Both the position numbers and the translations under genes were made by a program. Below are positions 43,740-53,079 of a stretch of 64,000 nt of DNA, piece by piece; within the stretch, counting starts at the first letter, position 1; every line of letters starts with the position of its first letter. The DNA is from Flavobacteriales bacterium (GTDB lineage: Bacteria; Bacteroidota; Bacteroidia; Flavobacteriales; UBA7312). Location: NCBI GenBank assembly GCA_016779935.1, contig JADHMQ010000001.1, positions 254,369-318,368 on the forward strand, in the 5' to 3' direction. Under the pieces are notes generated by a model. That model worked only from the letters and a program-made list of their open reading frames with translations. It was not told where the DNA came from and searched no databases.

Positions 43740-44861
43740 TTATTGATTAAGCATTACAGGCATTACGAGCATCAATACATCTTCGTTTTCTGAAACGCCA
43801 TCTTGAGGTATTATAATGCCTGCTCTATTTGGAGAACTCATCTCTAAATTAATTTGCTCAGATTCTAAATTATTAAGCATTTCTAACAAAAAACGAGAAT
43901 TGAAACCTATTTCTACATCATCGCCAATGTATTGACAACTCAATCTTTCAAATGCTTCATTTGAAAAGTCTAAATCTTCAGACGAAATCTGTAATTCAGA
44001 ACCAGCAATCTTTAATCTGATTTGGTGAGTAGACTTACTGGCAAATATTCCAACTCTTCGTATAGAATTGTAAAACTCTAATCGGTCAATAGTTAAAACA
44101 TTTGGATTTTCTTTTGGTATAACGGCCTCATAATTAGGGTATTTTCCATCAATTAGTCGACAGATTAATTCAAGATTATCAAACTTAAAATAAGCGTTAG
44201 TCTCATTGTATTCAATAGTAACTTCTGAATCGTTGACTAGTGTATTCTTTAAAAGTGTAAGCGGTTTTTTAGGTAAGATAAAGGATACAGTATTTTCAGC
44301 ATTTGCATCATTACGTTTGTATTTTACTAATTTGTGAGCATCTGTTGCTACAAAAGTGCAACCATCTGATGACATTTCACAAAATACTCCTGACATGATT
44401 GGTCTCAACTCATCGTTTCCTGTTGCAAATAATGTTTTGTTTATTGCTGAAGCAAGTACTAGTGAAGACATCATAGTGCTTGATGATGATTCCATAGAGG
44501 GTGTTTTTGGAAATTCATCGCCATTTTGTCCAGCCAGTTTAAACTTTCCGTTTTCAGAACCTATTTCAATTCCATAAGTTGATTCATCAATAAGGAAGGT
44601 GAGTGGTTGGTCTGAAAAGGTTTTCAAAGTTTCCAACAGTAGTTTGGCAGGAATGGCAATATTACCATCTTCATTTGCCTCTGCATTTTCCACTTTGGTT
44701 TTCATGGTTGTTTCCAAGTCTGAAGCGGAAATGCTAAGGGTGTTACTGGAAATATCGAATAAAAAGTTATCCAGAATTGGAAGAGTATTACTAGAGTTTA
44801 AAACTCCACTTATACTTTGTAATTGTTTTAGTAGTTGTGCACTAGAAACTATAAATTTCAT
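43740..44861 (-). CDS. dnaN: DNA polymerase III beta subunit (sliding clamp)
   Basis: Ring-shaped processivity clamp of the replisome. Three repeated clamp domains are readable: the N-terminal MKFIVSSAQLLKQLQSISGVL and SASDLETTMKT near 40; the middle GVFCEMSSDGCTFVATDAHKLVKYK near 158; and the C-terminal VEIGFNSRFLLEMLNNLES near 321, ending EDVLMLVMPVMLNQ, where the MPV/MPM stretch forms the client-binding pocket. 373 residues is the standard length. dnaA is not adjacent, so this is not a classic dnaA-dnaN origin region. A -7 box lies 27 bases upstream. Confidence 0.97.
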   Translation of the reverse strand: MKFIVSSAQLLKQLQSISGVLNSSNTLPILDNFLFDISSNTLSISASDLETTMKTKVENAEANEDGNIAIPAKLLLETLKTFSDQPLTFLIDESTYGIEIGSENGKFKLAGQNGDEFPKTPSMESSSSTMMSSLVLASAINKTLFATGNDELRPIMSGVFCEMSSDGCTFVATDAHKLVKYKRNDANAENTVSFILPKKPLTLLKNTLVNDSEVTIEYNETNAYFKFDNLELICRLIDGKYPNYEAVIPKENPNVLTIDRLEFYNSIRRVGIFASKSTHQIRLKIAGSELQISSEDLDFSNEAFERLSCQYIGDDVEIGFNSRFLLEMLNNLESEQINLEMSSPNRAGIIIPQDGVSENEDVLMLVMPVMLNQ

Positions 44862-44888
44862 GTCTATTTTCTAAATAATGTTATCAAA

Positions 44889-44896
44889 CAAATATA
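44889..44896 (-). promoter_or_regulatory. -7 promoter element for dnaN
   Basis: The minus strand reads TATATTTG, an exact TAnnTTTG match, in the 70-base gap after the DUF4340 gene. Confidence 0.55.
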
Positions 44897-44931
44897 TAAG
44901 ATTTACCTTCTTATAAAAGTTAAATTTCTAA

Positions 44932-45930
44932 CTACTTTTCAACATTAAATTGAGCTGATTTCAGTAATATTTTATCAAATACATAGAACTGAATGAGCAT
45001 TAAGTCATCCTTAAATTTTGCGTACATTCTATCCACATCGTATTCTTGTTTTACTCCGTCAAGTTGCAAGTATTCTTCTTTTTCGGGTTTTTTATGAAAT
45101 GACTGAAGAGTAGTGATGTTGTTGTTTATATCCTCAATTGTAATAATATGAAATGATTGACTGTTAAAAATGGAGTCTTTCTTTGAGAAGTTATTCATAA
45201 AGCCCTCGCAATTAACATTTTTAAATAAGTCAAAATATTGTTTTCCATTTTTTAGAGGAATACGCTTGGTAATATTATTTCTACTGAAGAAGTATTCTCC
45301 TTCATTAATGTAAATACTGAATGACTCTTTTTCATTGTCATTATTTTTCACACTAACAGATTTTATTTCTTCTGCTTTAAAATTAAAAATATTACGATTT
45401 CTCCACAAATCTACCTTAACGACTGCACCATCAATGTTATATCTAGGGGCAAGGAATCCATTAAAACCCGGAATGTATACAGCATAGGCTCTACTGGAAT
45501 TTTCCATAATCATATAGCTTCCAATCATATCTTTCGTTTCACCACCTACATAATAGGTTTTAAATGCTTTTTCTTTATCATCGGTGAAAATCTCAACTTT
45601 CACAGCATTTGTAGATAGGTTTTTAATGATTTTATCATGCATACTGTTGCTTACAGGATGCTTTACCTCAATAGTTTTAATAGTTTTAAGTAAATATTCA
45701 ATTGCGTCAGCACGAACTGTGTATTTATTGTCTACTAGCCATTGACCATTTGATTTATTAAGAGTAACTGTATTATCAAATCTATCTGCAAAGAACACTT
45801 TAGTAATTGAAGATGTGTCTTCTATGGCGAAGTTTTTGAGTTCTTTTTGAATAGCTGTCTTGTGATTACTTTTGTAAAATGCTACAATAGCTAGTGTAAT
45901 TAACAGAATTACTATTATTATCTTCTTCAT
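44932..45930 (-). CDS. DUF4340 protein following gldG
   Basis: The ATG at 45928-45930 gives a product of 332 residues beginning MKKIIIVILLITLAIVAFYK, a single N-terminal membrane anchor; upstream in-frame sequence lies inside gldG and is rejected. The rest is periplasmic: DSSITKVFFADRFDNTVTLNKSNGQWLVDNKYTVRADAIEYLLKTI near residue 40 is the DUF4340 pattern, found also in gliding/ABC-2 clusters elsewhere. The ATG overlaps the gldG stop (ATGA), indicating coupled translation. It probably assists the GldFG complex, but no direct role is known. Confidence 0.88.
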   Translation of the reverse strand: MKKIIIVILLITLAIVAFYKSNHKTAIQKELKNFAIEDTSSITKVFFADRFDNTVTLNKSNGQWLVDNKYTVRADAIEYLLKTIKTIEVKHPVSNSMHDKIIKNLSTNAVKVEIFTDDKEKAFKTYYVGGETKDMIGSYMIMENSSRAYAVYIPGFNGFLAPRYNIDGAVVKVDLWRNRNIFNFKAEEIKSVSVKNNDNEKESFSIYINEGEYFFSRNNITKRIPLKNGKQYFDLFKNVNCEGFMNNFSKKDSIFNSQSFHIITIEDINNNITTLQSFHKKPEKEEYLQLDGVKQEYDVDRMYAKFKDDLMLIQFYVFDKILLKSAQFNVEK

Positions 45931-47651
45931 CTGTATTGTCGTTTTCGTCTTAAAAGTAATAAAGAAATAATTATGCTCATTATAAATATTGGCAATAGAG
46001 TATTGATTAATTGCCACTTAAGTTTATTCTCTTTAATTTCCTTTTTATTCAGTAATCTTAGATTGATCTCTTTGGCTCTGATATTTATAATATTATTGTT
46101 TCCTAGAATATAATTTAATGCATTAACAATCATTCGCTTATTACCCAAATATTGTGTGTTACTGTAATGATTATAGCCTAATGGATACGATAGACCAGAT
46201 GAATTCACGTGGTTTTTTATTAAATCACCATCGCCAAACACAATCATTTTATTTGCTTTACTCTGGTTTAAGGGCTTCAACTTATCATCATTAGGTGCTA
46301 GTCTGTTCGTAAATACTGATTCAAATTTACCTTCTAATAAATAGCCGACTGGAATTTTCCCATGATTATATTGTTCAATTGATGGATTTTGCTCTAGTAT
46401 ATTAAGGCTTACTCTGTGTGGGGCTTTTGGTAATTTGCTGTATGGAGAAGAGAATAAAAGAGGTGTTTTTTTAATATTCTTGGCACTAACCGTATCAACA
46501 GAGCTTACAAAAGAACTTTTTATGCCATCAATATTTTTGACTATTGGGTGCTTACTTTTTGGGATAAAAATAGGGTGGTAGAGCCAAGGAAGTAATTGTT
46601 GTTGTGGTACATCACCCTGATAGCCAACAATAATTGGAATGTTATCGGCTTGAAAATCCATTACCAAATCATAGTTAACCCTAAGGCCATACTTGAATAG
46701 CATATCGGTTAAATTTAAATCATTGGGTATTGCCATTGAGTAAGGTGCATTGCCCTTCAGACTATCCATATCCATAATTACTCCATCGATAAACCAAATG
46801 GTTTTACCGCCATTCATTATGTATTGGTCAATAAGGAACTTATCAACTTTAGTGAATTTTTGTGTTGGCTTAGCAATGATAATAGCTTCAAACTTATTTA
46901 ATCTATTTAGCTGATTTATTAAAGAAGGTGAGCCATTAGCCTCTAATTCATAGTCTTTTATATTAAATCTTTGAACATTAAAATATTCAGATAATGAGCC
47001 TTTAACTTGACCTAGTGAATGACTTATATCAGCTGTTTCAAGCTCATTTAATTCATTATTTCCCTCTAGAAATGCAATAGAGGGTTTATTATTATTCATG
47101 AGTTTAAAAAGCGCATTAGTGAGCTCAAATTCAATATCTTCAATTGAATTATTTAAAACATTTTCTGGGTTTGTTCCAATTTGATTTTGAAGAAGATTTA
47201 GGGATTGACTTCTTCCTTTATAATAGACAATAGCACCAGGAAAAATAATCTGTTCACTATTTCCATTATTTTCTTGTACTTGTAGATTTGTAGGTTCTAA
47301 TCCATTTTCAGAAAGTTCTGTGTATAATTTATTACGTTCATCAATAGAGCTAAAATCGTTCGTGTTGATGAATTCATACTCAATAAGTGAAGAGTAATTT
47401 CTAAACTCATCTAAAATATCTTTAGTCGAATTCTTAAGACGAATAAAGCCCGAAGGCAAGTCGCCATCTAGATATACTTTTACGTAAGCAATATCATCTA
47501 AAGAGGATACAACATCTTTGGTTGTGTCATTTAATGAATGTCTTTTTTCTTCAGTTAAGTCTATCCTAAAGAAGAAAAAACTAGCCACAATATTCAAAAG
47601 GATTATTATAAATATATTTAATAGCAGTTGTTTATTCAAGTACGCTCTCAT
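45927..47651 (-). CDS. gldG: Gliding-associated ABC transporter component GldG
   Basis: GldG works with GldA (ATPase) and GldF (permease) and is linked to gliding motility in Flavobacterium. The 574-residue protein has an N-terminal helix (about 8-28), a long periplasmic region of the ABC-type 'GldG/IFT52-like' domain with VKVYLDGDLPSGFIRLKNST near 55, PSIAFLEGNNELNELE near 188, KTIWFIDGVIMDMDSLKG near 283 and MIVFGDGDLIKNH near 468, and a C-terminal membrane helix near 552-568. It overlaps gldF by four bases and the DUF4340 gene by four. gldA is not in the window. Confidence 0.94.
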   Translation of the reverse strand: MRAYLNKQLLLNIFIIILLNIVASFFFFRIDLTEEKRHSLNDTTKDVVSSLDDIAYVKVYLDGDLPSGFIRLKNSTKDILDEFRNYSSLIEYEFINTNDFSSIDERNKLYTELSENGLEPTNLQVQENNGNSEQIIFPGAIVYYKGRSQSLNLLQNQIGTNPENVLNNSIEDIEFELTNALFKLMNNNKPSIAFLEGNNELNELETADISHSLGQVKGSLSEYFNVQRFNIKDYELEANGSPSLINQLNRLNKFEAIIIAKPTQKFTKVDKFLIDQYIMNGGKTIWFIDGVIMDMDSLKGNAPYSMAIPNDLNLTDMLFKYGLRVNYDLVMDFQADNIPIIVGYQGDVPQQQLLPWLYHPIFIPKSKHPIVKNIDGIKSSFVSSVDTVSAKNIKKTPLLFSSPYSKLPKAPHRVSLNILEQNPSIEQYNHGKIPVGYLLEGKFESVFTNRLAPNDDKLKPLNQSKANKMIVFGDGDLIKNHVNSSGLSYPLGYNHYSNTQYLGNKRMIVNALNYILGNNNIINIRAKEINLRLLNKKEIKENKLKWQLINTLLPIFIMSIIISLLLLRRKRQYR

Positions 47652-48376
47652 CTTTCCTTTCGTATTGAATGAATAGTTAGTTGAAAAAACAATGCGATGA
47701 GTGACAAGAAGTATATGATATCTCTACTATCAATAACTCCCTTGCTAAGACTATTATAATGGTAATTAATACCAATATAATTGATAGCTAATTCTATTTT
47801 TCCATTTGGTATTTCACTTGCAATTAAATCAAAACCAAAGTAGAAAAAGCTACAAATGATAATGGCTATTAAAAAAGAAGTAATTTGATTATTAGTGGTT
47901 GATGATGCAAATACGCCTATGGAAACAAATAAACTTGAAAGTAGCAATAATCCAATATAAGAACCAATAATTCCAGCGGAATCAACATTTCCTGGAGTGT
48001 CTGAGAGCTGGTAAATACTGTAAAAATAAACTAGAGTAGGAGTGATTGACATTAAAGTAATTATAATCCCTGAAAAATACTTGGATAATACAAGTGTAGA
48101 ATTTGATATTGGCAACGTTTTTAGTCTTTCTATGGTGCCTTCTTTATATTCATCAGAAAACAGTCTCATCGTAAGTGCGGGAATGAAAACTATAAATAGA
48201 AATGGCGAAAGACTAAAAAGCCCATCCATCTGAGAAAATCCTGAATTGATAATGTTAAAGTCAGTAGAAATTACCCATAGAAATGCACTATTCGCTAATA
48301 AAAAACTAAGAATTATGATAGTCCCTGAGGCGTGACTAAAGAATGTATTAAGTTCTTTTTTTAATAATGCAATCAT
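47648..48376 (-). CDS. gldF: Gliding-associated ABC permease GldF
   Basis: ABC-2-type permease of 242 residues with six hydrophobic helices. The family opening (MIALLKKELNTFFSHASGTIIIL) and the block LTMRLFSDEYKEGTIERLKTLPIS near residue 63, which contacts the ATPase, are clear. NISNSTL-type and SIGVFASSTTNNQI near 158 also match. It sits 10 bases after the monooxygenase-like gene and overlaps gldG, forming the conserved gldF-gldG pair. Confidence 0.95.
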   Translation of the reverse strand: MIALLKKELNTFFSHASGTIIILSFLLANSAFLWVISTDFNIINSGFSQMDGLFSLSPFLFIVFIPALTMRLFSDEYKEGTIERLKTLPISNSTLVLSKYFSGIIITLMSITPTLVYFYSIYQLSDTPGNVDSAGIIGSYIGLLLLSSLFVSIGVFASSTTNNQITSFLIAIIICSFFYFGFDLIASEIPNGKIELAINYIGINYHYNSLSKGVIDSRDIIYFLSLIALFFQLTIHSIRKER

Positions 48377-48386
48377 TAGGCAAATA

Positions 48387-48674
48387 TTATAAAATCTCGA
48401 TAAGACTCCAAGCCAATGGCTTATTATTAAATAGTAATTTCACTTTACTCCAAACAGAATTAAAAAAATCAGAATTTCTATATGAATTCAGATGATTTTC
48501 GCTTTTCCACAAGCTATGTGTAAAAAATGTGCATTCATCGTCCACATCTTGAAGTAATTGAACAGATTCACAACCGTCAAAGGATAGGATTTGACTTTTA
48601 TTCTTTTCAAAGTAATGTTTGAAGTCTTCTACTTTAGTAGGCATTATTTCAAGTTTTACTATTCGTTTAATCAT
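48387..48674 (-). CDS. Antibiotic-biosynthesis-monooxygenase-like (ABM) small protein
   Basis: The 95-residue ferredoxin-like fold protein begins MIKRIVKLEIMPTKVEDFKHYF. The ABM pattern follows: an early beta strand with the helix 'FKHYFEKNKSQILSFDGCESVQLLQD', then FFTHSLWKSENHLNSYRNSDFF with the conserved W-s-------Y-----F. Such proteins are small dimeric oxygenases, heme-associated or quinol-acting, but many have no known substrate. The ATG at 48672-48674 is preferred to an upstream TTG; it overlaps the SAM-hydrolase gene by eight bases. It is part of the gldF operon by position only. Confidence 0.85.
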   Translation of the reverse strand: MIKRIVKLEIMPTKVEDFKHYFEKNKSQILSFDGCESVQLLQDVDDECTFFTHSLWKSENHLNSYRNSDFFNSVWSKVKLLFNNKPLAWSLIEIL

Positions 48675-49455
48675 AGAATTCAATTCTTACTGTATCGTTT
48701 ATTTCAAGCCCCATTAATGATGAAGCAGACCCCATGTTAAGAGAAATTACAAGGTTACCAGTAGAAATGAACATTGCCATAGCATCTCCTAATGGTACTT
48801 CATTGAATCTCTTTTTAATACTACTTAGCGAATAATGTTCTTTATTCCCTAGGTGAATAGAATATTTCCTTCCTTTTGCCACATCATTAAATAATCGTTG
48901 ATTTATATTGGTTATGGCATTCCCGTAATGGTCTATATGAATGATTGATCCTCTAATGCTGTTTCTTTCGTGTAAAGCAACTAGTTTTGAACTTTTATTA
49001 ATGAAATCATCCGCTGGCGAGCCAATCAGTTCAAGAGTTCCTCCGCGTGCAATATGGCAAGCAGCTTTTACAAAAACATCTTTTATGGGAAAATTTTCAT
49101 TATCAGACTCAGAAGGCGTTGTAATGTGAACAATTTTATCAGCTTTAATATCTAAAAGTAAGGAGAATAAGCCATTATCAGTACCTATAAAATAATGTTC
49201 GTCAGCATAAACTGCAATATGAGGTGTATTTTCACTAGCCTCAGCATTTACACCAATGATATGAATACTACCTTGAGGAAAGTCTTTATAAACATTTTTT
49301 AATACAAATGCAGCGTGTAAAACGTTGAAAGTCGGAATGTTATGACTGATGTCAATAATATTTACCGACTCTAATTGCCTCAATATGTTTGCTTTAACAG
49401 CACTAACATAGTGATCTGTATTGCCCAAGTCTGTGGTAAGTGTAATTATTGGCAT
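48667..49455 (-). CDS. S-adenosyl-L-methionine hydrolase (adenosine-forming), DUF62 family
   Basis: Splits SAM into adenosine and methionine using an activated water, and is related to the fluorinase and chlorinase enzymes. The N-terminal motif LTTDLGNTDHYVSAVKANIL near residue 5 and IDISHNIPTFNVLHAAFVLKN near 34 are diagnostic; GTDNGLFSLLL near 91 follows, and IDHYGNAITNIN near 173 starts the C-terminal barrel. 262 residues is normal. The neighbourhood with phoH/purC on one side and gldFG on the other recurs in Flavobacteriia. An inverted repeat lies six bases before the start. Confidence 0.93.
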   Translation of the reverse strand: MPIITLTTDLGNTDHYVSAVKANILRQLESVNIIDISHNIPTFNVLHAAFVLKNVYKDFPQGSIHIIGVNAEASENTPHIAVYADEHYFIGTDNGLFSLLLDIKADKIVHITTPSESDNENFPIKDVFVKAACHIARGGTLELIGSPADDFINKSSKLVALHERNSIRGSIIHIDHYGNAITNINQRLFNDVAKGRKYSIHLGNKEHYSLSSIKKRFNEVPLGDAMAMFISTGNLVISLNMGSASSLMGLEINDTVRIEFYD

Positions 49456-49460
49456 AATGT

Positions 49461-49486
49461 TGATAAATTAATCTAAATATTTATCA
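49461..49486. repeat. Inverted repeat ahead of the SAM hydrolase gene
   Basis: TGATAAAT (49461-49468) and ATTTATCA (49479-49486) are perfect inverted copies 10 bases apart, in the 106-base divergent gap between the SAM hydrolase gene and phoH. Position close to the start codon fits an operator; the AT-richness of the region weakens the case. Confidence 0.4.
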
Positions 49487-49561
49487 CAAAAGTTGTTATT
49501 TTGTCCATTCAAAAGTAAGTATAAATTTAATGGATTCGAACATAATATTCAAGTACAGTAA

Positions 49562-50503
49562 ATGAGTGAAAAAATAATTGATTTAAAGGGTATAAACCCT
49601 ATTGATATTTACGGCACTAACAACAAGACTTTGTTGTTTATACTTGATTTTTTCCCTAAAGTAAAAGTAGTTGCAAGAGGAAATACTTTAAAACTTATTG
49701 GTGATGATGAATCTGTGACCTATTTTGAGTCAAAGTTTAATCTTATGTTGGCTCACTATTCAAAATATCAGCGTTTGACTCATAGTAATATTGAACGTAT
49801 TATTTTAGAAGACAGTGTTGTTTTGGAAGGGAATAACGATGTGCTCCTTCATGGTACTCATGGACGGATAATAAAGGCCAAAACTACCAATCAGAGAAAG
49901 ATGGTAGAAGAATCTTTAAAAAACGATATGTTATTTGCTGTAGGGCCAGCAGGAACAGGTAAGACTTACACCGCTGTTGCTATTGCAGTAAAAGCATTGA
50001 AAAATAAAGAGGTTAGACGCATTATTCTTTCTAGACCAGCAGTAGAAGCTGGAGAAAATCTAGGCTTTTTACCAGGTGATTTAAAAGAAAAGTTAGATCC
50101 ATACTTACAGCCTCTTTATGATGCTTTGAGGGATATGATTCCTGCAGAAAAACTTAATGAATTTCTAGATAATAGAATTATTGAAATTGCACCTCTTGCT
50201 TTTATGAGAGGACGTACATTAGATAATGCATTTGTGATATTAGATGAAGCACAAAATTCAACTAAGCAGCAGATGAAAATGTTTCTTACTAGAATGGGTA
50301 GAGTAGCTAAGTTTATAATTACTGGAGATGAAACACAAATTGATTTACCACAAAAACAGCCTTCAGGTCTTTTAGAGGCTTTGCATGTACTAAAAGGAGT
50401 GAAGGGAATTAGTGTAATAAAACTTGATGACAAAGACGTCATTCGCCATGAGTTAGTTAAAAAAATTATTAAAGCGTACAAAGCAAAACAAGAAGAAAAA
50501 TGA
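49562..50503 (+). CDS. PhoH-family ATPase
   Basis: Cytoplasmic P-loop ATPase, proposed to act on RNA as a helicase. The N-terminal ~100 residues hold a KH-like domain, then comes the PhoH ATPase domain with Walker A GPAGTGKT at residues 128-135, [18 protein letters not shown] near 157, Walker [10 protein letters not shown] near 224 and the sensor block [11 protein letters not shown] near 257. 313 residues is normal. Its last bases overlap the purC ATG (ATGA), so the two are one transcript. Confidence 0.95.
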   Translation: MSEKIIDLKGINPIDIYGTNNKTLLFILDFFPKVKVVARGNTLKLIGDDESVTYFESKFNLMLAHYSKYQRLTHSNIERIILEDSVVLEGNNDVLLHGTHGRIIKAKTTNQRKMVEESLKNDMLFAVGPAGTGKTYTAVAIAVKALKNKEVRRIILSRPAVEAGENLGFLPGDLKEKLDPYLQPLYDALRDMIPAEKLNEFLDNRIIEIAPLAFMRGRTLDNAFVILDEAQNSTKQQMKMFLTRMGRVAKFIITGDETQIDLPQKQPSGLLEALHVLKGVKGISVIKLDDKDVIRHELVKKIIKAYKAKQEEK

Positions 50504-51447
50504 GTAATGTAATTATTAAAACAGATTTTAATTTTCCAAACCAAACTCACTTATACAAAGGTAAAGTGAGAGACGTTTATTCAATTGGAGAAAACCAATT
50601 GGTAATGATAGCTTCAGACAGAATTTCTGCATTTGACCACGTATTGCCACAGGGTATTCCCTACAAAGGACAGGTACTAAGTCAAATTGCTTCTAAATTT
50701 TTGGATGCTACTTCAGATATTGTTCAAAACTGGAAAGAAGAAACTCCAGACCCATCAGTAACTGTTGGAAAAAGGTGTGAGCCTTTTAAGGTTGAGATGG
50801 TAATTAGAGGGTACCTAACCGGTCATGCTTGGAGAGAGTACAGAGATGGTAAGCGAATGCTTTGTGGAGTTCCAATGCCTGACGGAATGGTTGAAAATCA
50901 AAAATTTGAGGAAGCAATAATTACCCCAACTACAAAAGCGGAAGTAGGTCACGATGAGGATATTTCTAGAGAAGAAATTTTAAATCAAGGTTTAGTTTCT
51001 GAAGCAGATTATGTTCTTTTAGAGAAATATACCAAAGAATTATTTGAAAGGGGAACTGAAATTGCAAAGGAAAAAGGGTTGATTTTAGTAGATACTAAAT
51101 ATGAATTTGGAAAAGACTCAAATGGAGAAATCACTTTAATTGATGAAATTCATACACCAGACTCTTCTAGGTATTTTTATATTGATGGTTACAAGGAAAA
51201 CTTAGAAGCTGGAAACCCACAAAAGCAGTTGTCAAAAGAATTTGTTAGACAATGGCTAATTGAAAATGGTTTTCAAGGAAAAGAAGGGCAAAGTATTCCA
51301 GAAATGAGCCCAGAATTTTGTAATTCTGTTTCTGAAAGGTATATCGAATTATTTGAACATATTACTGGAGACAAATTCGTTAAAGAAGATGTTTCAGATG
51401 TCCTCAAACGAGTTGAGAGTAATATCAACAACTATTTGAATCAATAA
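50500..51447 (+). CDS. purC: Phosphoribosylaminoimidazole-succinocarboxamide synthase
   Basis: Joins CAIR and aspartate with ATP in purine synthesis. Motifs: [29 protein letters not shown] near residue 18 (nucleotide-binding opening), [16 protein letters not shown] near 90 and the catalytic-domain block [11 protein letters not shown] near 193 with [12 protein letters not shown]. At 315 residues it is of the longer type found in yeast and many Bacteroidota, rather than the ~240-residue E. coli form. A strong terminator follows three bases after its stop. Confidence 0.97.
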   Translation: MSNVIIKTDFNFPNQTHLYKGKVRDVYSIGENQLVMIASDRISAFDHVLPQGIPYKGQVLSQIASKFLDATSDIVQNWKEETPDPSVTVGKRCEPFKVEMVIRGYLTGHAWREYRDGKRMLCGVPMPDGMVENQKFEEAIITPTTKAEVGHDEDISREEILNQGLVSEADYVLLEKYTKELFERGTEIAKEKGLILVDTKYEFGKDSNGEITLIDEIHTPDSSRYFYIDGYKENLEAGNPQKQLSKEFVRQWLIENGFQGKEGQSIPEMSPEFCNSVSERYIELFEHITGDKFVKEDVSDVLKRVESNINNYLNQ

Positions 51448-51449
51448 AC

Positions 51450-51475
51450 AAAAGCCCCGTTAAGGGGCTTTTTTA
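51450..51475 (+). terminator. Terminator of phoH-purC
   Basis: AAAAGCCCC and GGGGCTTTT form a nine-base stem with a GTTAA loop, followed by T residues. It lies between convergent purC and pirin, and the A/T arms would also let it act on the minus strand. Confidence 0.92.
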
Positions 51476-52195
51476 TTAGTAAACAGGATAAGATGTGGTA
51501 GTAGGGGACTTAATGCAAAGCAATCTACCTTTACTTATTACATTAAATTTTATTGAAGCTTCATTTTCAATAATTAAGAAATCATGCCTTTTGGCTTGTG
51601 TTGATTCATTTTTTAATTCCCCCTCAATAATATATATAGAATAGTAGAACTCATCTTCAAAGTCTAACTTAAGACTATCGCTATCGAATTCTATAAAATC
51701 TATTTCTATACCCTCTGCTTCTAGTTGTATTGGTGATTCATCACCAACAATAGTGGTTTTATTTCCATTTTTTGGCAATTCACTGTGTTGAACATCAATG
51801 TATTTTGCGTTCTGTTGCAGAGTTTTTCTTAAGTCAGGAATAAACCAAATTTGAAAAATTGAGGCATCTTTCTTTAAAGCTTCAGCATGTGAAATTCCTC
51901 CCCCAGATTGAATAAGCTGAACATCTCCTTTTTTAAGTGGAATCCACTTTTGCAATAAGGTGTCGTAATGAATGATTTCTCCTTCAAGAACAATGGACAT
52001 TATTTCAAACCCTTTGTGAGGATGTAATCCTATAACACTGTCTTTTTGTGCCGTAGCGTGTGCCCAATAAAAGATATTGGAATATGGTTTTAATTTCCCT
52101 CCATCTTGGGGAAATCCAATGGGCTTATTCTCTATAATTTCTCCATTATTGAATTCTCCGTAGGCTTGTTGAGATTTAGTGAACAGATTTATCAT
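51476..52195 (-). CDS. Pirin-family bicupin protein
   Basis: Metal-binding double-cupin protein of the pirin/YhhW class; some members have quercetin dioxygenase activity in vitro. The N-terminal cupin has NIFYWAHATAQKDSVIGLHPHKGFEIMSIVLEGEI near residue 41, with the iron-binding His residues in HPHKGFE, followed by GDVQLIQSGGGISHAE near 90 carrying the fourth ligand region. The second cupin is reduced, as is usual. 239 residues is normal. Its substrate is unknown. Confidence 0.93.
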   Translation of the reverse strand: MINLFTKSQQAYGEFNNGEIIENKPIGFPQDGGKLKPYSNIFYWAHATAQKDSVIGLHPHKGFEIMSIVLEGEIIHYDTLLQKWIPLKKGDVQLIQSGGGISHAEALKKDASIFQIWFIPDLRKTLQQNAKYIDVQHSELPKNGNKTTIVGDESPIQLEAEGIEIDFIEFDSDSLKLDFEDEFYYSIYIIEGELKNESTQAKRHDFLIIENEASIKFNVISKGRLLCIKSPTTTSYPVY

Positions 52196-52250
52196 ATTTT
52201 TGTAGTCAAGTTGAGTACAAATATCTTAATAAACATTTAAAAAGTCCATT

Positions 52251-52436
52251 ATGAAAAAGATGAGAACAGTAAATAAGCGTGAAATAGAGGAATTGGAAAA
52301 GCCTGTTGAGTTAAAACTCATTACTAAATGCCCAACAAAATGGATTCTTATTGATGAAGAAACAGGTCAAGTTTATAGAGGTTCGAATTCTACTGAAGTA
52401 GGAAAAATGTGGGAATTAATTCGTCCACAGAAATAA
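52251..52436 (+). CDS. Small conserved protein of unknown function (61 aa)
   Basis: A short charged protein, MKKMRTVNKREIEELEKPVE at the start, then LKLITKCPTKWILIDEETGQ and VYRGSNSTEVGKMWELIRPQK. The WILIDEETGQVYRG strand looks like a small beta hairpin, and the codon usage resembles the neighbouring genes. It is set between pirin (divergent, 55 bases away) and yggS (convergent, 4 bases away). I do not recognise a family. Start choice is supported by the fairly strong ATG position and lack of alternatives. Confidence 0.65.
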   Translation: MKKMRTVNKREIEELEKPVELKLITKCPTKWILIDEETGQVYRGSNSTEVGKMWELIRPQK

Positions 52437-52440
52437 AGTC

Positions 52441-53079
52441 TTATCTATTGCCAAAAATAGAGGAGCCAATCCTGACCATATTACTCCCTTCTTCAATGGC
52501 AATAGAGTAATCACCACTCATACCCATTGAAAGAATAGAAAAAGTCGTCTGACTTTCTTTAATCTCATCATAGATGTTTTTCAAGTACTTAAACTCTTCT
52601 CGTATTTGGTTTTTATCTTCAGTGAATGTAGCCATTCCCATAAGGCCTTTAATAGATACATTAGGAAATTCACAGTTAAGAATTTCAATAACACCATTTT
52701 TGTCTAACCCAAATTTATTTTCTTCTTGTGCGATGTGAACTTGAAGCAGACAGGGTATAATTCTATTGTTTTGCTTGGCTCGTTTATTGATTTCTTTTAT
52801 GAGTTTAATCGAATCAACTGCATGTATAAGTCTAACAAATGGTGCAATATACTTTACCTTGTTAGTCTGAAGGTGCCCAATCATGTGCCATTCAATGTCT
52901 TTTGGTAATGATTCCTCTTTTTCAACAAGCTCTTGAACTTTATTTTCACCAAAAATTCGTTGACCAGCATTATAAGCTTCTAGAATCAATTCATTAGGTT
53001 TAGTTTTGGAAACGGCTACCAAATGAACATTGTTTGCTAAGGTTTTATGTAGATGGAGTATGTGCTCTTTTACAGACAT
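52441..53079 (-). CDS. Pyridoxal-phosphate homeostasis protein (YggS/PROSC family)
   Basis: Cytoplasmic PLP-binding protein that keeps free pyridoxal phosphate and some amino/keto acid pools in balance; no enzyme activity is firmly known. The PLP lysine is in LVAVSKTKPNELI near residue 25. Other blocks are GQRIFGENKVQELVEKEE near 40, EWHMIGHLQTNKVKYI near 62, LLQVHIAQEENKFGL near 110, and SMGMSGDYSIAIEEGSNMVRIGSSIFG near the C-terminus. 212 residues is normal. Its ATG overlaps the DUF1015 stop by one base. Confidence 0.95.
   Translation of the reverse strand: MSVKEHILHLHKTLANNVHLVAVSKTKPNELILEAYNAGQRIFGENKVQELVEKEESLPKDIEWHMIGHLQTNKVKYIAPFVRLIHAVDSIKLIKEINKRAKQNNRIIPCLLQVHIAQEENKFGLDKNGVIEILNCEFPNVSIKGLMGMATFTEDKNQIREEFKYLKNIYDEIKESQTTFSILSMGMSGDYSIAIEEGSNMVRIGSSIFGNR

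Noticed and set aside
43740-44896. dnaN region as the replication origin
   Set aside because: No dnaA gene, DnaA-box cluster or typical AT-rich unwinding element is evident; gldFG and dnaN proximity is a normal arrangement in this group.
50116-50550. A 144-codon open frame antisense to phoH and purC
   Set aside because: It spans two confidently assigned genes and has no promoter, start context or family features.
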